A stretch of 64,000 nucleotides of DNA from Planctomycetota bacterium (GTDB taxonomy: Bacteria; Planctomycetota; Phycisphaerae; UBA1845). The notes under the pieces are model-generated. The model saw only the letters and a program-made list of their open reading frames with translations. It was not told where the DNA came from and searched no databases. Position 1 is the first letter of the stretch, and every line of letters begins with the position of its first letter. Positions 36,957 to 46,350 of this stretch are shown one piece after another. The position numbers and the translations under genes were made by a program. The stretch lies in assembly GCA_024280855.1 (NCBI GenBank), contig JAJRPG010000082.1:32391-96390 (forward strand), given 5' to 3'.

Positions 36957-38708
36957 CTAACCCTTACTCGACAACTCGACTACGCCACGCCAATCGCGCG
37001 GCGCACTGCCCTGGTACACATGCGCAAGACCAAACACCCACTTCGACGCGGGGTCAGCCTGAACGACCGGCAGTAGCACGTCAAACGCCTCCTGCCAATT
37101 ACCCTTTTCAAAAGCTTCTAAACCCTGAGCATGAATAGCTAGCCTGTCTTCTAGCGCTTTTCTCGATTCATCATCTTCCGGAACGCGATGTATTGTATGT
37201 ACAGACATTTCGGTATCCATGCCAACGGGCAACACGCGGGCTACGCGCCGGGTAATTATACTATCCTTGGACAAGCGTTTTACCACTTCGTCTGTCACCA
37301 AAATAGGGACGCCCACCATCTTGGTCGTCCCCTCCACCCTAGCCGTCTGGTTTGCAATAGCACCCACAATATCAAACGCATACACCTGTTCCGAGCCTAG
37401 CGAACCAGCGACGACATCTCCCACGCCGATACCAATACCACACTTCCACCCCTCACTAACCTCGCCAATTTTATCCGTCATATCCAGGGCAGCTATACAT
37501 GCACGCTGAACATGGTTTTCCAACGGGAAGGGAACATTCCAGACGGCTAAAATACCGTCGCCCATATATCGCAACACCACACCCTCTTCATCAAAAACGC
37601 ATTGCGTCATAGCTGTCATCACGCGACGCAATGCGCCCTGGTGCTTGAGAATATCGTTCAAGTTTTCCTCAGCCATCCTGGAGAATCCGCGAATGTCAAA
37701 AAACATGACTGTCGCTTCCGCAATTTTTGGGGCTAAGGCGTCTTCGGCATCGTCGCCGAGAATTTGCTCTGCAATCTTCTTTGGGAAAAAACGCTCTAAC
37801 CGCGTCTCCCAGGTTTCCATTTTTTGTAGTGACATCGCACGAGAGAGAGAGTCAGCTACCAAGCCCACCAAACGCCCTGTGTTTCTCAAGAATTCTTTCA
37901 CGTCAGACAATTCGTCCTGAACATGGCTACCATCATGCGTGCCAGCTAAATAAAACAGCACAGAATCCTCACCGGGAACCGTCATCGCACAGCTAATCGC
38001 CCAGTCGATGGCATCGTGCTTGGTCGCCTCCACTCCGGGTTTAAGTTCCTGCTTCCACGAATACACAATCGGCTTTAGAGGCTCTTCTACGGCCGCGGTC
38101 ACCAATGAATCACTCATTGGCCTATCTTGCTCAATGTCCAACTCAGCATCCTCAGCTAAGAGGTCTCGACCATCGTCGGAAATGGTCAACACGCGCACCC
38201 AACTGGCATTGGCAGCCATGCGTAACACACCGCATGCATAAACATAAAACTCCATACGGCTTTTTGATCTCAAAACTTCTGGAAGCTCCATGAGGTCAAG
38301 CAAACGCAATCGATCTTTCGCGCTCCCCCGGTCACTGACCTCCTCTTTCGTCATATGAAAAGAGTCAGCCGGAGCGCCTTTGGTCGCGGAATCTTTCAGC
38401 GACTTCTGACTCGTAGCCATGAAATGGAATTCTGTGGAACCGATGACGAAGAATTGACCGGGGGATAAGTCGATCTGGTCCACGGCTTCGCCGTTATAAA
38501 ATATAGGATTCCGCGCTGATTCAATTCGCTCCACCCGCAACGCATCAGCCGAGGCTATGATGATGGCGTGCTCGCGGGACATGTAATGCTCTTCGGTGAT
38601 TCTATAGTCCGCAGTGGAACTTCGGCCCAGCACTTTGCGCGAATCTACCGCAATTTCAAACACCGAAACGGTGCGGTCTTGAGACTTGGCTACTATGGCC
38701 ATCGGCAT
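36957..38708 (-). CDS. FHA-GAF-class III adenylate cyclase
   Basis: About 583 residues from ATG 38708. An FHA domain covers 1-100 (VLGRSSTADYRITEEHYMSREHA), the phosphothreonine-peptide-binding pattern. A GAF-like region follows (about 125-300). The cyclase domain (about 325-480) has both metal Asp residues (VMFFDIRGFS and RYMGDGILAVW), the FDIVG segment whose Asp is usual for adenine selection, and Asn/Arg in IANQTARVE. It is therefore probably active on ATP. The last 80 residues resemble a TPR-like tail. FHA suggests control by a Ser/Thr kinase. Two neighbouring genes encode CNB domains, the likely readers of its product. Confidence 0.92.
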   Translation of the reverse strand: MPMAIVAKSQDRTVSVFEIAVDSRKVLGRSSTADYRITEEHYMSREHAIIIASADALRVERIESARNPIFYNGEAVDQIDLSPGQFFVIGSTEFHFMATSQKSLKDSATKGAPADSFHMTKEEVSDRGSAKDRLRLLDLMELPEVLRSKSRMEFYVYACGVLRMAANASWVRVLTISDDGRDLLAEDAELDIEQDRPMSDSLVTAAVEEPLKPIVYSWKQELKPGVEATKHDAIDWAISCAMTVPGEDSVLFYLAGTHDGSHVQDELSDVKEFLRNTGRLVGLVADSLSRAMSLQKMETWETRLERFFPKKIAEQILGDDAEDALAPKIAEATVMFFDIRGFSRMAEENLNDILKHQGALRRVMTAMTQCVFDEEGVVLRYMGDGILAVWNVPFPLENHVQRACIAALDMTDKIGEVSEGWKCGIGIGVGDVVAGSLGSEQVYAFDIVGAIANQTARVEGTTKMVGVPILVTDEVVKRLSKDSIITRRVARVLPVGMDTEMSVHTIHRVPEDDESRKALEDRLAIHAQGLEAFEKGNWQEAFDVLLPVVQADPASKWVFGLAHVYQGSAPRDWRGVVELSSKG

Positions 38709-38752
38709 AATCAATACCTAATTCTACAACGAACAAGTCGAAAATACTTAAA

Positions 38753-40204
38753 CTATTTCTGGCCGCTCAACAGCGATTCCAACTTCAAACCAGGCTTCGC
38801 AGGGCCAGTCGGCGGCATATGGTATGTGTGACAAAGCACGCAACCATAAGACACGCCACCCAAATCAGGCTTAGTTTCTCTTTCACTATGACACCTGCGA
38901 CAAGTTTCAACCGCTGGCATCATCACCTCCGCAGAACTTGTATTATCCGTAGCCTGCGGATGACATTCCAAACAGTCCAACACGCGATGCTTCTCATGAT
39001 TAAACGAAGCGTGCATTAGCCAACGCGCGGGAATTTCACTTTTTGCCACCACGGGTAACGCCTTTGCCTCGTCAGCGTCTGTCGCAGGCTCAATCGTGTG
39101 ACACAACAGACACCGCTTGGCATCTCGATACAATTCCTGCTCTACAAGATTACGTTTGGTCCGCACCCAATCAAGAACAAGCTGGTTCGTAACTTCTTTA
39201 TTTTCCGGCGCAACCGCAGTAGGCCGACGCGAGCGAGGCTTGTTTTCATCGACCATTAACTCATCAAGATTCGCCTCAATATAACTTGTCAGTAAACCAT
39301 TAAGTACCGTGCGCACAGACTCCGGCTGAGCGTGTGGCAATGTTACACTTTGACCTAGCATAAGCGACAAAGTGCTGGACTCCATATCATGACAACCGGC
39401 ACAATGCTTGCTAAACCGTATCTCGTTCATGTACGCAGCTTGTAATTGAGGTTCTTGAGGCACGGCACGCATATCACTGGATTCATGCAGCGCCGAACGA
39501 CCATAAGGCCAATCATAGCCGCCAAGCCCTGCACGATGACAATCGTCGCACGACATCTGCTCGCGCGGAGGAATCAACCCCCGCAGCTTCTTAGCTAGGT
39601 GGACTTTGTGGTTCAATTTAATCGCCCCCACATCGGGCAACTTGTCAGCTATCACATCAAACTCAGGATGATCGGTGGCAAAACTTGTTATCGCATTGGC
39701 ATAACGCCCATTCGAAACATATGTAGCCAAGTCTGCATGACAGCGCACACACTGAGCATCGCTCATCTCAACTAGACGCCCAGGCCCTTCATGCTCTATA
39801 TGGCAAGACGCGCAGGCTATGGTCTCTGTAGATTTGTACGCCGCGATTGAGTCGTGACCTTCATGCCACGCCGATATCCCATGCCCTATAGAATTGGCAT
39901 GACAAGACAAACAGGCGTCGTTCATTTCCTGATTTCGAAGATTATTATTTAATATACCGGTCACACCCTGCCAAGGTTTTACATGACACGCGGCGCACTG
40001 GTTTGACAACACGGAATGCCCTAACGACATTGGCCCACTGGTATGCAACGACTGATCTTCTCGCACCGCAGCTAGACCTACCCAAACAGCAGCTAACATG
40101 GCTGCGAGATAAGAGAGATATCGCTTCCACGCACGAAAAGCCGACAGGCGATGCGGATACCTTAGCTCAAAAAGATCCCAAATTTTTCTGCTTGTTCGTT
40201 TCAT
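38753..40204 (-). CDS. Decaheme c-type cytochrome, membrane anchored
   Basis: A 483-residue protein with an N-terminal TM segment (YLSYLAAMLAAVWVGLAAV, about 29-47) and then ten CxxCH sites: CAACH, CLSCH, CASCH, CVRCH, CDDCH, CAGCH, CLLCH, CLECH, CRRCH and CVLCH. It looks like a periplasm-facing cytochrome in the style of cytochrome c3/NapC-type relatives. It begins directly after the stop of the b-type cytochrome-like gene (40205), so the two are made together and probably form a quinol-oxidising pair. Confidence 0.9.
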   Translation of the reverse strand: MKRTSRKIWDLFELRYPHRLSAFRAWKRYLSYLAAMLAAVWVGLAAVREDQSLHTSGPMSLGHSVLSNQCAACHVKPWQGVTGILNNNLRNQEMNDACLSCHANSIGHGISAWHEGHDSIAAYKSTETIACASCHIEHEGPGRLVEMSDAQCVRCHADLATYVSNGRYANAITSFATDHPEFDVIADKLPDVGAIKLNHKVHLAKKLRGLIPPREQMSCDDCHRAGLGGYDWPYGRSALHESSDMRAVPQEPQLQAAYMNEIRFSKHCAGCHDMESSTLSLMLGQSVTLPHAQPESVRTVLNGLLTSYIEANLDELMVDENKPRSRRPTAVAPENKEVTNQLVLDWVRTKRNLVEQELYRDAKRCLLCHTIEPATDADEAKALPVVAKSEIPARWLMHASFNHEKHRVLDCLECHPQATDNTSSAEVMMPAVETCRRCHSERETKPDLGGVSYGCVLCHTYHMPPTGPAKPGLKLESLLSGQK

Positions 40205-41110
40205 CTAATAATACAACGCGACAACCGCATGAACCGTCATCAAAACCAATAGCGCCATCGACAAGGGTACATGCACCACCAACCAAACGTGCAACAAACG
40301 ATGTCGCCGGGCCTGGTGAACTGTTTCACGAACTTCACGACACATCTGAGCTAATTCCTGCACCACACCATGCAACGCAGGATCAACACTTAATCGTAGA
40401 TTTTCAAACATAAACTCAGCACGAAGCGCTTCGCGTAACGGCTGTTTTCCAGAGTCCGGTTTTCGCAAATAGGACCGAATCTCATCCAGATAAAAACGCC
40501 TCAACTCGTCCTGTCCCGGCAATGGCTGCTCCGCTGATTTTTCAATTTTCTCAATTTTCTTGCCCGTAAAACGAACAGCGTCTTCCCGCTCCACTTCCGC
40601 TTCAGGCATAGCCCCACAATGACCGGCTACCAACGCAAAAGCCTCGACGCGTGTAATTTCCCATAGCCTACCAATTTGGTCGTATGTAAATTCATTAGGA
40701 AACTCAGCCGACATGGACTTGGGCATCAAATGTTGAAATACCGCGCCGATAATTCCGCTAACCACAATGACTATCAGCAAAACCATAATCACCGAGGTCA
40801 ACATGCCACCGAACGCAAACGCGCCATGCAACAAAACCAATGGTAGCGACAATAGGCCTAGCCAAAGATGCCCCTTCATCCACCAGGACATCGAACCGAT
40901 GCGCAGTAGCAACACCTTACGACGCGCGCCGAGCGATCCAGCAAACAAGATGAACAGAAATGACAACACACCCAAGACTAAACCAACCCAGGTATCACCG
41001 GCTGGGGGCTGATGCGAGGTCATGGCAAAATAGACATACGCAGCCCCAGCACCCACGGCTAGTAGCAGCGTCATCACAAACCAACTACGATGTGATTGAT
41101 CTATTCTCAT
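40205..41110 (-). CDS. Five-TM b-type cytochrome-like membrane protein
   Basis: A 301-residue protein with hydrophobic segments at about 9-30, 42-62, 80-101, 103-128 and 270-300. His residues sit inside or at the ends of TM3 (GHLWLGLLSLPLVLLHG) and TM5 (LHVWLVVHVPLS, VHAVVALYY), spaced as in di-heme b cytochromes. A soluble loop of about 140 residues lies between TM4 and TM5. It could take electrons from quinol and pass them to the adjoining decaheme cytochrome or from the ferredoxin-domain protein upstream. The heme b assignment is inferred from His placement. Confidence 0.72.
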   Translation of the reverse strand: MRIDQSHRSWFVMTLLLAVGAGAAYVYFAMTSHQPPAGDTWVGLVLGVLSFLFILFAGSLGARRKVLLLRIGSMSWWMKGHLWLGLLSLPLVLLHGAFAFGGMLTSVIMVLLIVIVVSGIIGAVFQHLMPKSMSAEFPNEFTYDQIGRLWEITRVEAFALVAGHCGAMPEAEVEREDAVRFTGKKIEKIEKSAEQPLPGQDELRRFYLDEIRSYLRKPDSGKQPLREALRAEFMFENLRLSVDPALHGVVQELAQMCREVRETVHQARRHRLLHVWLVVHVPLSMALLVLMTVHAVVALYY

Positions 41111-41134
41111 AAACTTACGTCGTATCCGTCTTGG

Positions 41135-42763
41135 TTAAGAACCAAAAAAAGTAGCACCGTCTACCCTCAGCGCAGCGTCATGCGGACAGGCATAAACACA
41201 ACCGGGTATGCCGTCCGAAATTGAATTACACTGATCACACGTCACCGCGATTGGATTATTGGTTATTTTAATCGGCGCGTCAGGTTGATCTCCTTCTCGC
41301 ACCGACATCGTAATGGCATCATACGGGCACTGATCGGCACAGGCCGTGCAACCGATGCACCAGTCCTCTATTTTAATTTCCCCCGTCGCACCTTTATGGA
41401 TAGAACCCACCGGACATCCAATTAGGCACACTGGGTCTCGACATAAGCGACAGGAAGCTGGCACTAAATAATTACCAAACCTCAGACCCTCTCTAAACAG
41501 CCGGGAATGACCATCCTCATGCGTAGACACGCAAGCAGTAACACACTCATCGCATCGCGTGCATCGGTTCAAATCAATCAGCATCAATTTTTGCCCATGC
41601 GCGATCCCTTGCTCATCATACGCACCCGACATAGGCAGCGAAGCTGTGCGGGCTACATCATCGCCTTTCGTGCGAGATTCAATCAATGCATGAATGCGCT
41701 CTCGAACAACAGTCTCTTTTTCTAACAGCCAACGAAAAGTAGCATCGTCCAACTTGATAAGCTCAATCCGCACTGGCTGCTTAGGCTTACGATCGCCCCC
41801 GCGCAATATATGCTCACCGGCCATACAAGTGGCATTTCGCAGCCCGGACTCAACAAGAGCGATTTCGCCCAAGACATCACCACGCGACAAGTAAGCTTCA
41901 ATACGCTCACCGCCGGGCGATTTCTTCACGACTTTAATCTGCCCCAGGCTAATAAAATACATACCATCAGCCGCGTCACCCTCTTGAAACAAAATTTCAC
42001 CAGGCGCAAGCTGGACAAGTTCAGCCTTGGCTATCAACGTCTCTAGCGTTTGGGCATCAATGCCTTCTAAGATGGGAAACTGAGCCAAATGGGATTGAAG
42101 CGCGCGTTGATTATAAATAGCCTCCACGCGCTTTTGATGAAACAAAGCGTTCTTCTTATTGTCCTGAACCATGCGCAGGATGTTAAGCAGCATCTCCACC
42201 ACGACAACATGGTCCGCCGCCTTAACCGTGGCTGACCTGGGCCTGCCAGTTAAACAGGCCATCTCGCCGAACAACTCGCCAGCGTACATATCAGCGACGT
42301 GCTTAACCTTGCCGCGCGAAGATTTTCCCGTTGTATTATTTTGAGATTTTCCCGAACCGCCAATTTTCCGAGCAAGCAAACCAAACAAACCATTTCGACT
42401 ATGTGAAACTTCGGGCGACACCTGCTCATTGACAAATACGGACGCCTTCACGGGCAAGTCGGGCGAATCTTTGACATCATCATCAGTTGAAGAATCAACC
42501 GCTTCTTCAGACGTCTCTTGGCCAACATTTCCCAAATTGGCCAGGTCATCGTCGGTAAGAATATAAAATGCGCTATACCCTTCGCCGCCTTGCTGGCAGA
42601 TGACCTCTTCACGATCGAATTTTCTTAGAACCACGGCTCCGGGTTGCAAACCAAATTGCTTGGCGGATAGACCTTGGAATATGGAAAGTGACAACACCTC
42701 GTCAGGCGACAAGGCCTTGTCGTTCGGGCCGACTTTCAAACGTCCTTTTTGCAACTCGGCCAT
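41135..42763 (-). CDS. Two CNB domains fused to a polyferredoxin-like iron-sulfur domain
   Basis: About 542 residues from ATG 42763 (a TTG at 42799 is the longest frame; neither has a clear ribosome site). A first CNB domain is split by a polar insert of about 100 residues between FYILTDDD and GELFGEMACLTGRPRSATV. A second CNB follows (LFQEGDAADGMYFISLGQIKVV, GEIALVESGLRNATC). The C-terminal 160 residues carry four Cys groups (CTRCDECVTAC, CRLCRDPVCLIGCP, CIGCTACADQCPYDAI, CDQCNS...CVYACP), like HycB/DmsB-type proteins with four 4Fe-4S clusters. It is probably a cyclic-nucleotide-gated electron-transfer subunit on the cytoplasmic face, partner of the membrane cytochrome 24 bases downstream. 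Confidence 0.9.
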   Translation of the reverse strand: MAELQKGRLKVGPNDKALSPDEVLSLSIFQGLSAKQFGLQPGAVVLRKFDREEVICQQGGEGYSAFYILTDDDLANLGNVGQETSEEAVDSSTDDDVKDSPDLPVKASVFVNEQVSPEVSHSRNGLFGLLARKIGGSGKSQNNTTGKSSRGKVKHVADMYAGELFGEMACLTGRPRSATVKAADHVVVVEMLLNILRMVQDNKKNALFHQKRVEAIYNQRALQSHLAQFPILEGIDAQTLETLIAKAELVQLAPGEILFQEGDAADGMYFISLGQIKVVKKSPGGERIEAYLSRGDVLGEIALVESGLRNATCMAGEHILRGGDRKPKQPVRIELIKLDDATFRWLLEKETVVRERIHALIESRTKGDDVARTASLPMSGAYDEQGIAHGQKLMLIDLNRCTRCDECVTACVSTHEDGHSRLFREGLRFGNYLVPASCRLCRDPVCLIGCPVGSIHKGATGEIKIEDWCIGCTACADQCPYDAITMSVREGDQPDAPIKITNNPIAVTCDQCNSISDGIPGCVYACPHDAALRVDGATFFGS

Positions 42764-43068
42764 AAGCTTGTGGCATCCGACTATAGATAGTGACCTCAAA
42801 TGAAATTAAGGATCACCATCCACAGAAATCTTGTTCGCTTAGTTGTCGAACAGTAGGGAAGCACATCCTCTCCCCCAAATCTTCGGCCCGACACACAAGT
42901 ATTATCGGATTGTACCCAATGCCAGCTTAACGTCTACGACTAGAATTAGCGTAAAAACGGCAGATATGTAGAGTAATTATCGCTGAAAACACTGGGCGAT
43001 TATGGCCCAGCCTGAAAAGATAATTTCACAGCCTAGAATGTTGCGGTTGGCTACCTGCGAAACTGAAA
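42764..43068. other. Intergenic region with terminator candidate
   Basis: This gap of about 305 bases separates the upper (surface) and lower (inner-membrane/periplasmic) halves of the minus-strand respiratory block. It holds a hairpin at 42992-43010 and probably the promoter of the CNB-ferredoxin gene. I see no gene. Confidence 0.45.
42985..43010 (-). terminator. Candidate intrinsic terminator after the matrixin/beta-helix gene
   Basis: CTGGGC (42992-42997) and GCCCAG (43005-43010) form a perfect 6-bp stem with a 7-base loop. Read on the minus strand the stem is followed by TGTTTTC, a short T-rich run. It lies about 60 bases after the stop at 43069, so the two halves of the cluster may be separate transcripts. 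Confidence 0.45.
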
Positions 43069-46000
43069 TCACCTCAACGCATTGAGTTCGTAAGCGCCCA
43101 TATCCACAATGGGGCCTGCCCCCAGACCAAAGTTGTCAAACGTGCGAGATAGATTATCCAGGTCAAGCGGCAAAGACTCCGTGACGTCACCATCCATGTC
43201 CAGATCAAACATGTCAACAGGCAATAGACTATTATCGCCCACGTCCAAACATGGCGAGTTGATCTGAAGCCTAACATCGGCGCTAGCCAGGTTCACTGAA
43301 GGGTCCAGGACAAAAAAGGGATCAAGGCCAATGTTCCCCAGACCTGAAAATGTGGAACCGTCCAATCCTTCGATCAAACAAAATTCAACGGTGTTAGTTA
43401 CGCCTGGATCGCTATCGATCTGAATCAGCTCTCCAATAGAGTTGGAAGACGTGTTTCCCCAGAAAATAGAATTCGCAACAATTGCAGTCCCTACCCCTGC
43501 AGAGAATATACCGCCACCTGAACCATCCAGTGACTGATTAGCCGCAAAGGTGGAGTTAATCACTGTCAAATCACAGTTAGCTGCGCGGACTGCGCCGCCA
43601 TCAACCGAACTAATGTTATTGATAAATACAGTGTTCACAATTGAAGCGCTACCTGTAGCTACATGAATGGCACCACCCGCAGAAAATGATGAATTATCCC
43701 TGAAAATACAGCTAACAAACTGGTGTGATCCTTGCCCATCGCTGTAATATGCGCCACCGTTAACGGCAGCTATATTATTCCGGAAAACGCATGATTCGAT
43801 GACCGCAAAAGCGGATTCCCCATAAATGGCTCCGCCAGAGCCGTCAGCTGTGTTATGGTTTTCAAATGTACATCGCGTGAAATGCACGTTACTACCAGCA
43901 GCCAAGAATATCGCGCCGCCATTTAATGCGTCATTTGCTCTGAATACGCAATCAGAAATATTGACTCCGCCAGTAGAAGCGATATGAACGGCTCCCCCCT
44001 TTGTAAATGAAAAATTGTTCTCGAACAGGCAGTTTTGTATAATCGGTCTAGCACTTCCAGTCACAACTAATCCGCCACCAAGGTCATCAGTACCAATGAT
44101 ACTGGCATTGCCACCCGTAATCATAAAACCATCAAGCACCGCCCCTACTCCAGCCGCATTCGCCGTGACGACATGATAAGAATTATCAAGGAAGCCATTC
44201 GCGCCATCGTCACCCTTCAAATCGCCGCTCAAAATCGTCACATTATTTCTAAAATCACGCTGAGAAAATCGAGTTTCATCGCCTTTGAACCCACCATAAA
44301 TCGAAACACCGAAAGGACTACTCAAGCCAGCTTGCAATGGGAACGTCGCCGTTTGAACATTCAAAGTCTGAAATTTCCCAACGTCAGGCGTATAGGTATT
44401 AGCCGCGACCCACACAACTGCCACGCCACGCACCTTCGCCTCAGCCAACGCATCTTGCAGACTTGCAAAAGCATCCGTCCATGAAGAGCCATCACCAGTG
44501 CCACTTGCATTAGGATTCACAAAAATGGTTTCGCATTCGTCCAACACGCCATTACCGTTCGCATCGTCAGCGGTCCCAGCCAATATCTCGCAAGCATCCA
44601 ACATAGAGTTTGTATTACAATCAGCCGCCCCCGCGGCTAACTCGCAGACATCGAGCATGTTATTGCTGTCACAATCCGCACCCTGCACCGCAATATCAAT
44701 CGCATCATCAACGCCATTATTATTGCAATCCGTAATCGCAGGCGGCGTTGGTGGAGAAGGCGGACTGGTCTCACATTCGTCAGGAATATCATTCCCATTA
44801 TTATCATTGCCAGCTAACTCACATTCGTCCGGAATGTTGGTGTTGTTACAATCATTGCTAACACCATTTACCAAATCGCATTTGTCGGGCGCACCATTGG
44901 CATTGCAATCCAACGCCCCGCCGACGGCTAAATCACAAAGATCAAGCACGCCATTGTTATCGCAATCCTGCTGAGATTCACAAATGTCCAGAAGTTGATT
45001 GCCATTACAGTCAAGTGAAGAATCGCTGGCGATTTCAATCTCGTCCACGCTGCCGTTACTATCACAATCCAGGACACGACCTGGCTCGCAATCGTCTGGG
45101 ACATCATTAGCATTGAGGTCGTTGCCCGCCAATTCGCAATCATCAGGAATGCCATTTGGCTGACAGTCGGCCACGGAGCCGTTCATAATCTCCAACATAT
45201 CAGGGATTAAATTCTGATTGCAGTCTCGCGGGAATCTCGAATTATTGGGCGCGGGGTCTAACTTGTCATTAAAACCGTCGCCATCAGTATCCGGGTTGTT
45301 TGGGTCAGTCCCAAAGAAACGAAGCTCAGGCCCATCGGCGAGTCCGTCGCCATCAGTATCCGCTTTTGTCGGATCAGTCCCGGCCTGTGCTTCTTGTGCA
45401 GCCGATAGACCATCACCGTCTTCATCGTCTCTGGGATCAAATAACAACGGTGAGGTACCACGAAGAAACACTTCCGCAAAATCATCCTCGCCATCGTCAT
45501 CCGTATTTTTCTTAAACGGATCGGTTCCCAAAATGAATACTTCGATCGTATCTGGAATTCCGTCGCCGTCAGTATCAGGATCATTAAGCGCTCGCAAATC
45601 ATTCGCATTACAAACTGAGGCTAGTAGTTCTGGAGAACCTATGGGTAGCGGCGCAATCGAGCCATCCGCATTTCCATACAACCCCTGAATCGCTGTAACA
45701 TCTTTATCCGTCAGCGACGTAAGCTTCTGATATCCCGGAGCCATGACTGCGTCAGGGTCCAGGCTATGCTCCAGACCCAAAGTATGGCCAAGCTCATGCA
45801 GCACCACCGTGAACAAATCAAACTGGTCCTCGCTAGGCGTAGTAGACCAAGCTTCTGCTTGACATAAATGCACCTGGCCAGCTAGCGGCGTACTTGGGAA
45901 AAAAGCATGACCCAACGTACCACCAGCGCCATCAAACGCAAACGGATCACCATGCGACCCGCCAGTAAATGAAATTTCTATATCCGCGCTGCCATCTTCA

Positions 46001-46335
46001 ACCCGCTCAAAGGAAAGCGACGACGCCGCAGCCCAATGGGCCAGCGCACTCTCGATAGCTTCATTCTGTTGAGAAACGCTCATCCCCACAGTTTCTGGGA
46101 GTGGCTGAGTCAACCGCCAGGTAAGCGTCGCCTGTGACCAGCGACTCATCGGACGAAAACATGAAATGTTCGCAGGCTGATGAGCCAGCTCGTCGTAACA
46201 ACCTATCGCAAAAGAACTACAATCCGATTTCTGCGGGATGTCTCTTTCCTCTGGACCATCAGAAACAGGCTGCGTCATGCAACTAGTACACAGAAGCAGG
46301 CTAATGGATAGCAATAAATAGAATCGTTGACGCAA
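43069..46335 (-). CDS. Surface lipoprotein: matrixin-type metalloprotease with TSP3/DCN repeats and PMP-like beta-helix
   Basis: A 1088-residue protein. The signal MRQRFYLLLSISLLLCTSC ends in a lipobox (Cys19). An M10-like domain follows, with zinc site HELGHTLGLEH (His180, 184, 190) and DPDAVMAPGY as the Met-turn. Residues about 245-370 hold DxDGDG calcium repeats, and 370-600 DCN repeats. From about 605 to 1040 there is a right-handed beta-helix of the chlamydial-PMP style, with rungs such as GGAVHIASTGGVNISDC, GGAIYGESAFAVIESC and GGAIHVATGSASIVN. It ends VDMGAYELNALR. It is likely anchored outside the cell. It shares repeat types with the proteins at 1367 and 22657. Confidence 0.88.
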   Translation of the reverse strand: MRQRFYLLLSISLLLCTSCMTQPVSDGPEERDIPQKSDCSSFAIGCYDELAHQPANISCFRPMSRWSQATLTWRLTQPLPETVGMSVSQQNEAIESALAHWAAASSLSFERVEDGSADIEISFTGGSHGDPFAFDGAGGTLGHAFFPSTPLAGQVHLCQAEAWSTTPSEDQFDLFTVVLHELGHTLGLEHSLDPDAVMAPGYQKLTSLTDKDVTAIQGLYGNADGSIAPLPIGSPELLASVCNANDLRALNDPDTDGDGIPDTIEVFILGTDPFKKNTDDDGEDDFAEVFLRGTSPLLFDPRDDEDGDGLSAAQEAQAGTDPTKADTDGDGLADGPELRFFGTDPNNPDTDGDGFNDKLDPAPNNSRFPRDCNQNLIPDMLEIMNGSVADCQPNGIPDDCELAGNDLNANDVPDDCEPGRVLDCDSNGSVDEIEIASDSSLDCNGNQLLDICESQQDCDNNGVLDLCDLAVGGALDCNANGAPDKCDLVNGVSNDCNNTNIPDECELAGNDNNGNDIPDECETSPPSPPTPPAITDCNNNGVDDAIDIAVQGADCDSNNMLDVCELAAGAADCNTNSMLDACEILAGTADDANGNGVLDECETIFVNPNASGTGDGSSWTDAFASLQDALAEAKVRGVAVVWVAANTYTPDVGKFQTLNVQTATFPLQAGLSSPFGVSIYGGFKGDETRFSQRDFRNNVTILSGDLKGDDGANGFLDNSYHVVTANAAGVGAVLDGFMITGGNASIIGTDDLGGGLVVTGSARPIIQNCLFENNFSFTKGGAVHIASTGGVNISDCVFRANDALNGGAIFLAAGSNVHFTRCTFENHNTADGSGGAIYGESAFAVIESCVFRNNIAAVNGGAYYSDGQGSHQFVSCIFRDNSSFSAGGAIHVATGSASIVNTVFINNISSVDGGAVRAANCDLTVINSTFAANQSLDGSGGGIFSAGVGTAIVANSIFWGNTSSNSIGELIQIDSDPGVTNTVEFCLIEGLDGSTFSGLGNIGLDPFFVLDPSVNLASADVRLQINSPCLDVGDNSLLPVDMFDLDMDGDVTESLPLDLDNLSRTFDNFGLGAGPIVDMGAYELNALR

Positions 46336-46350
46336 AATAGAATCCCCACC

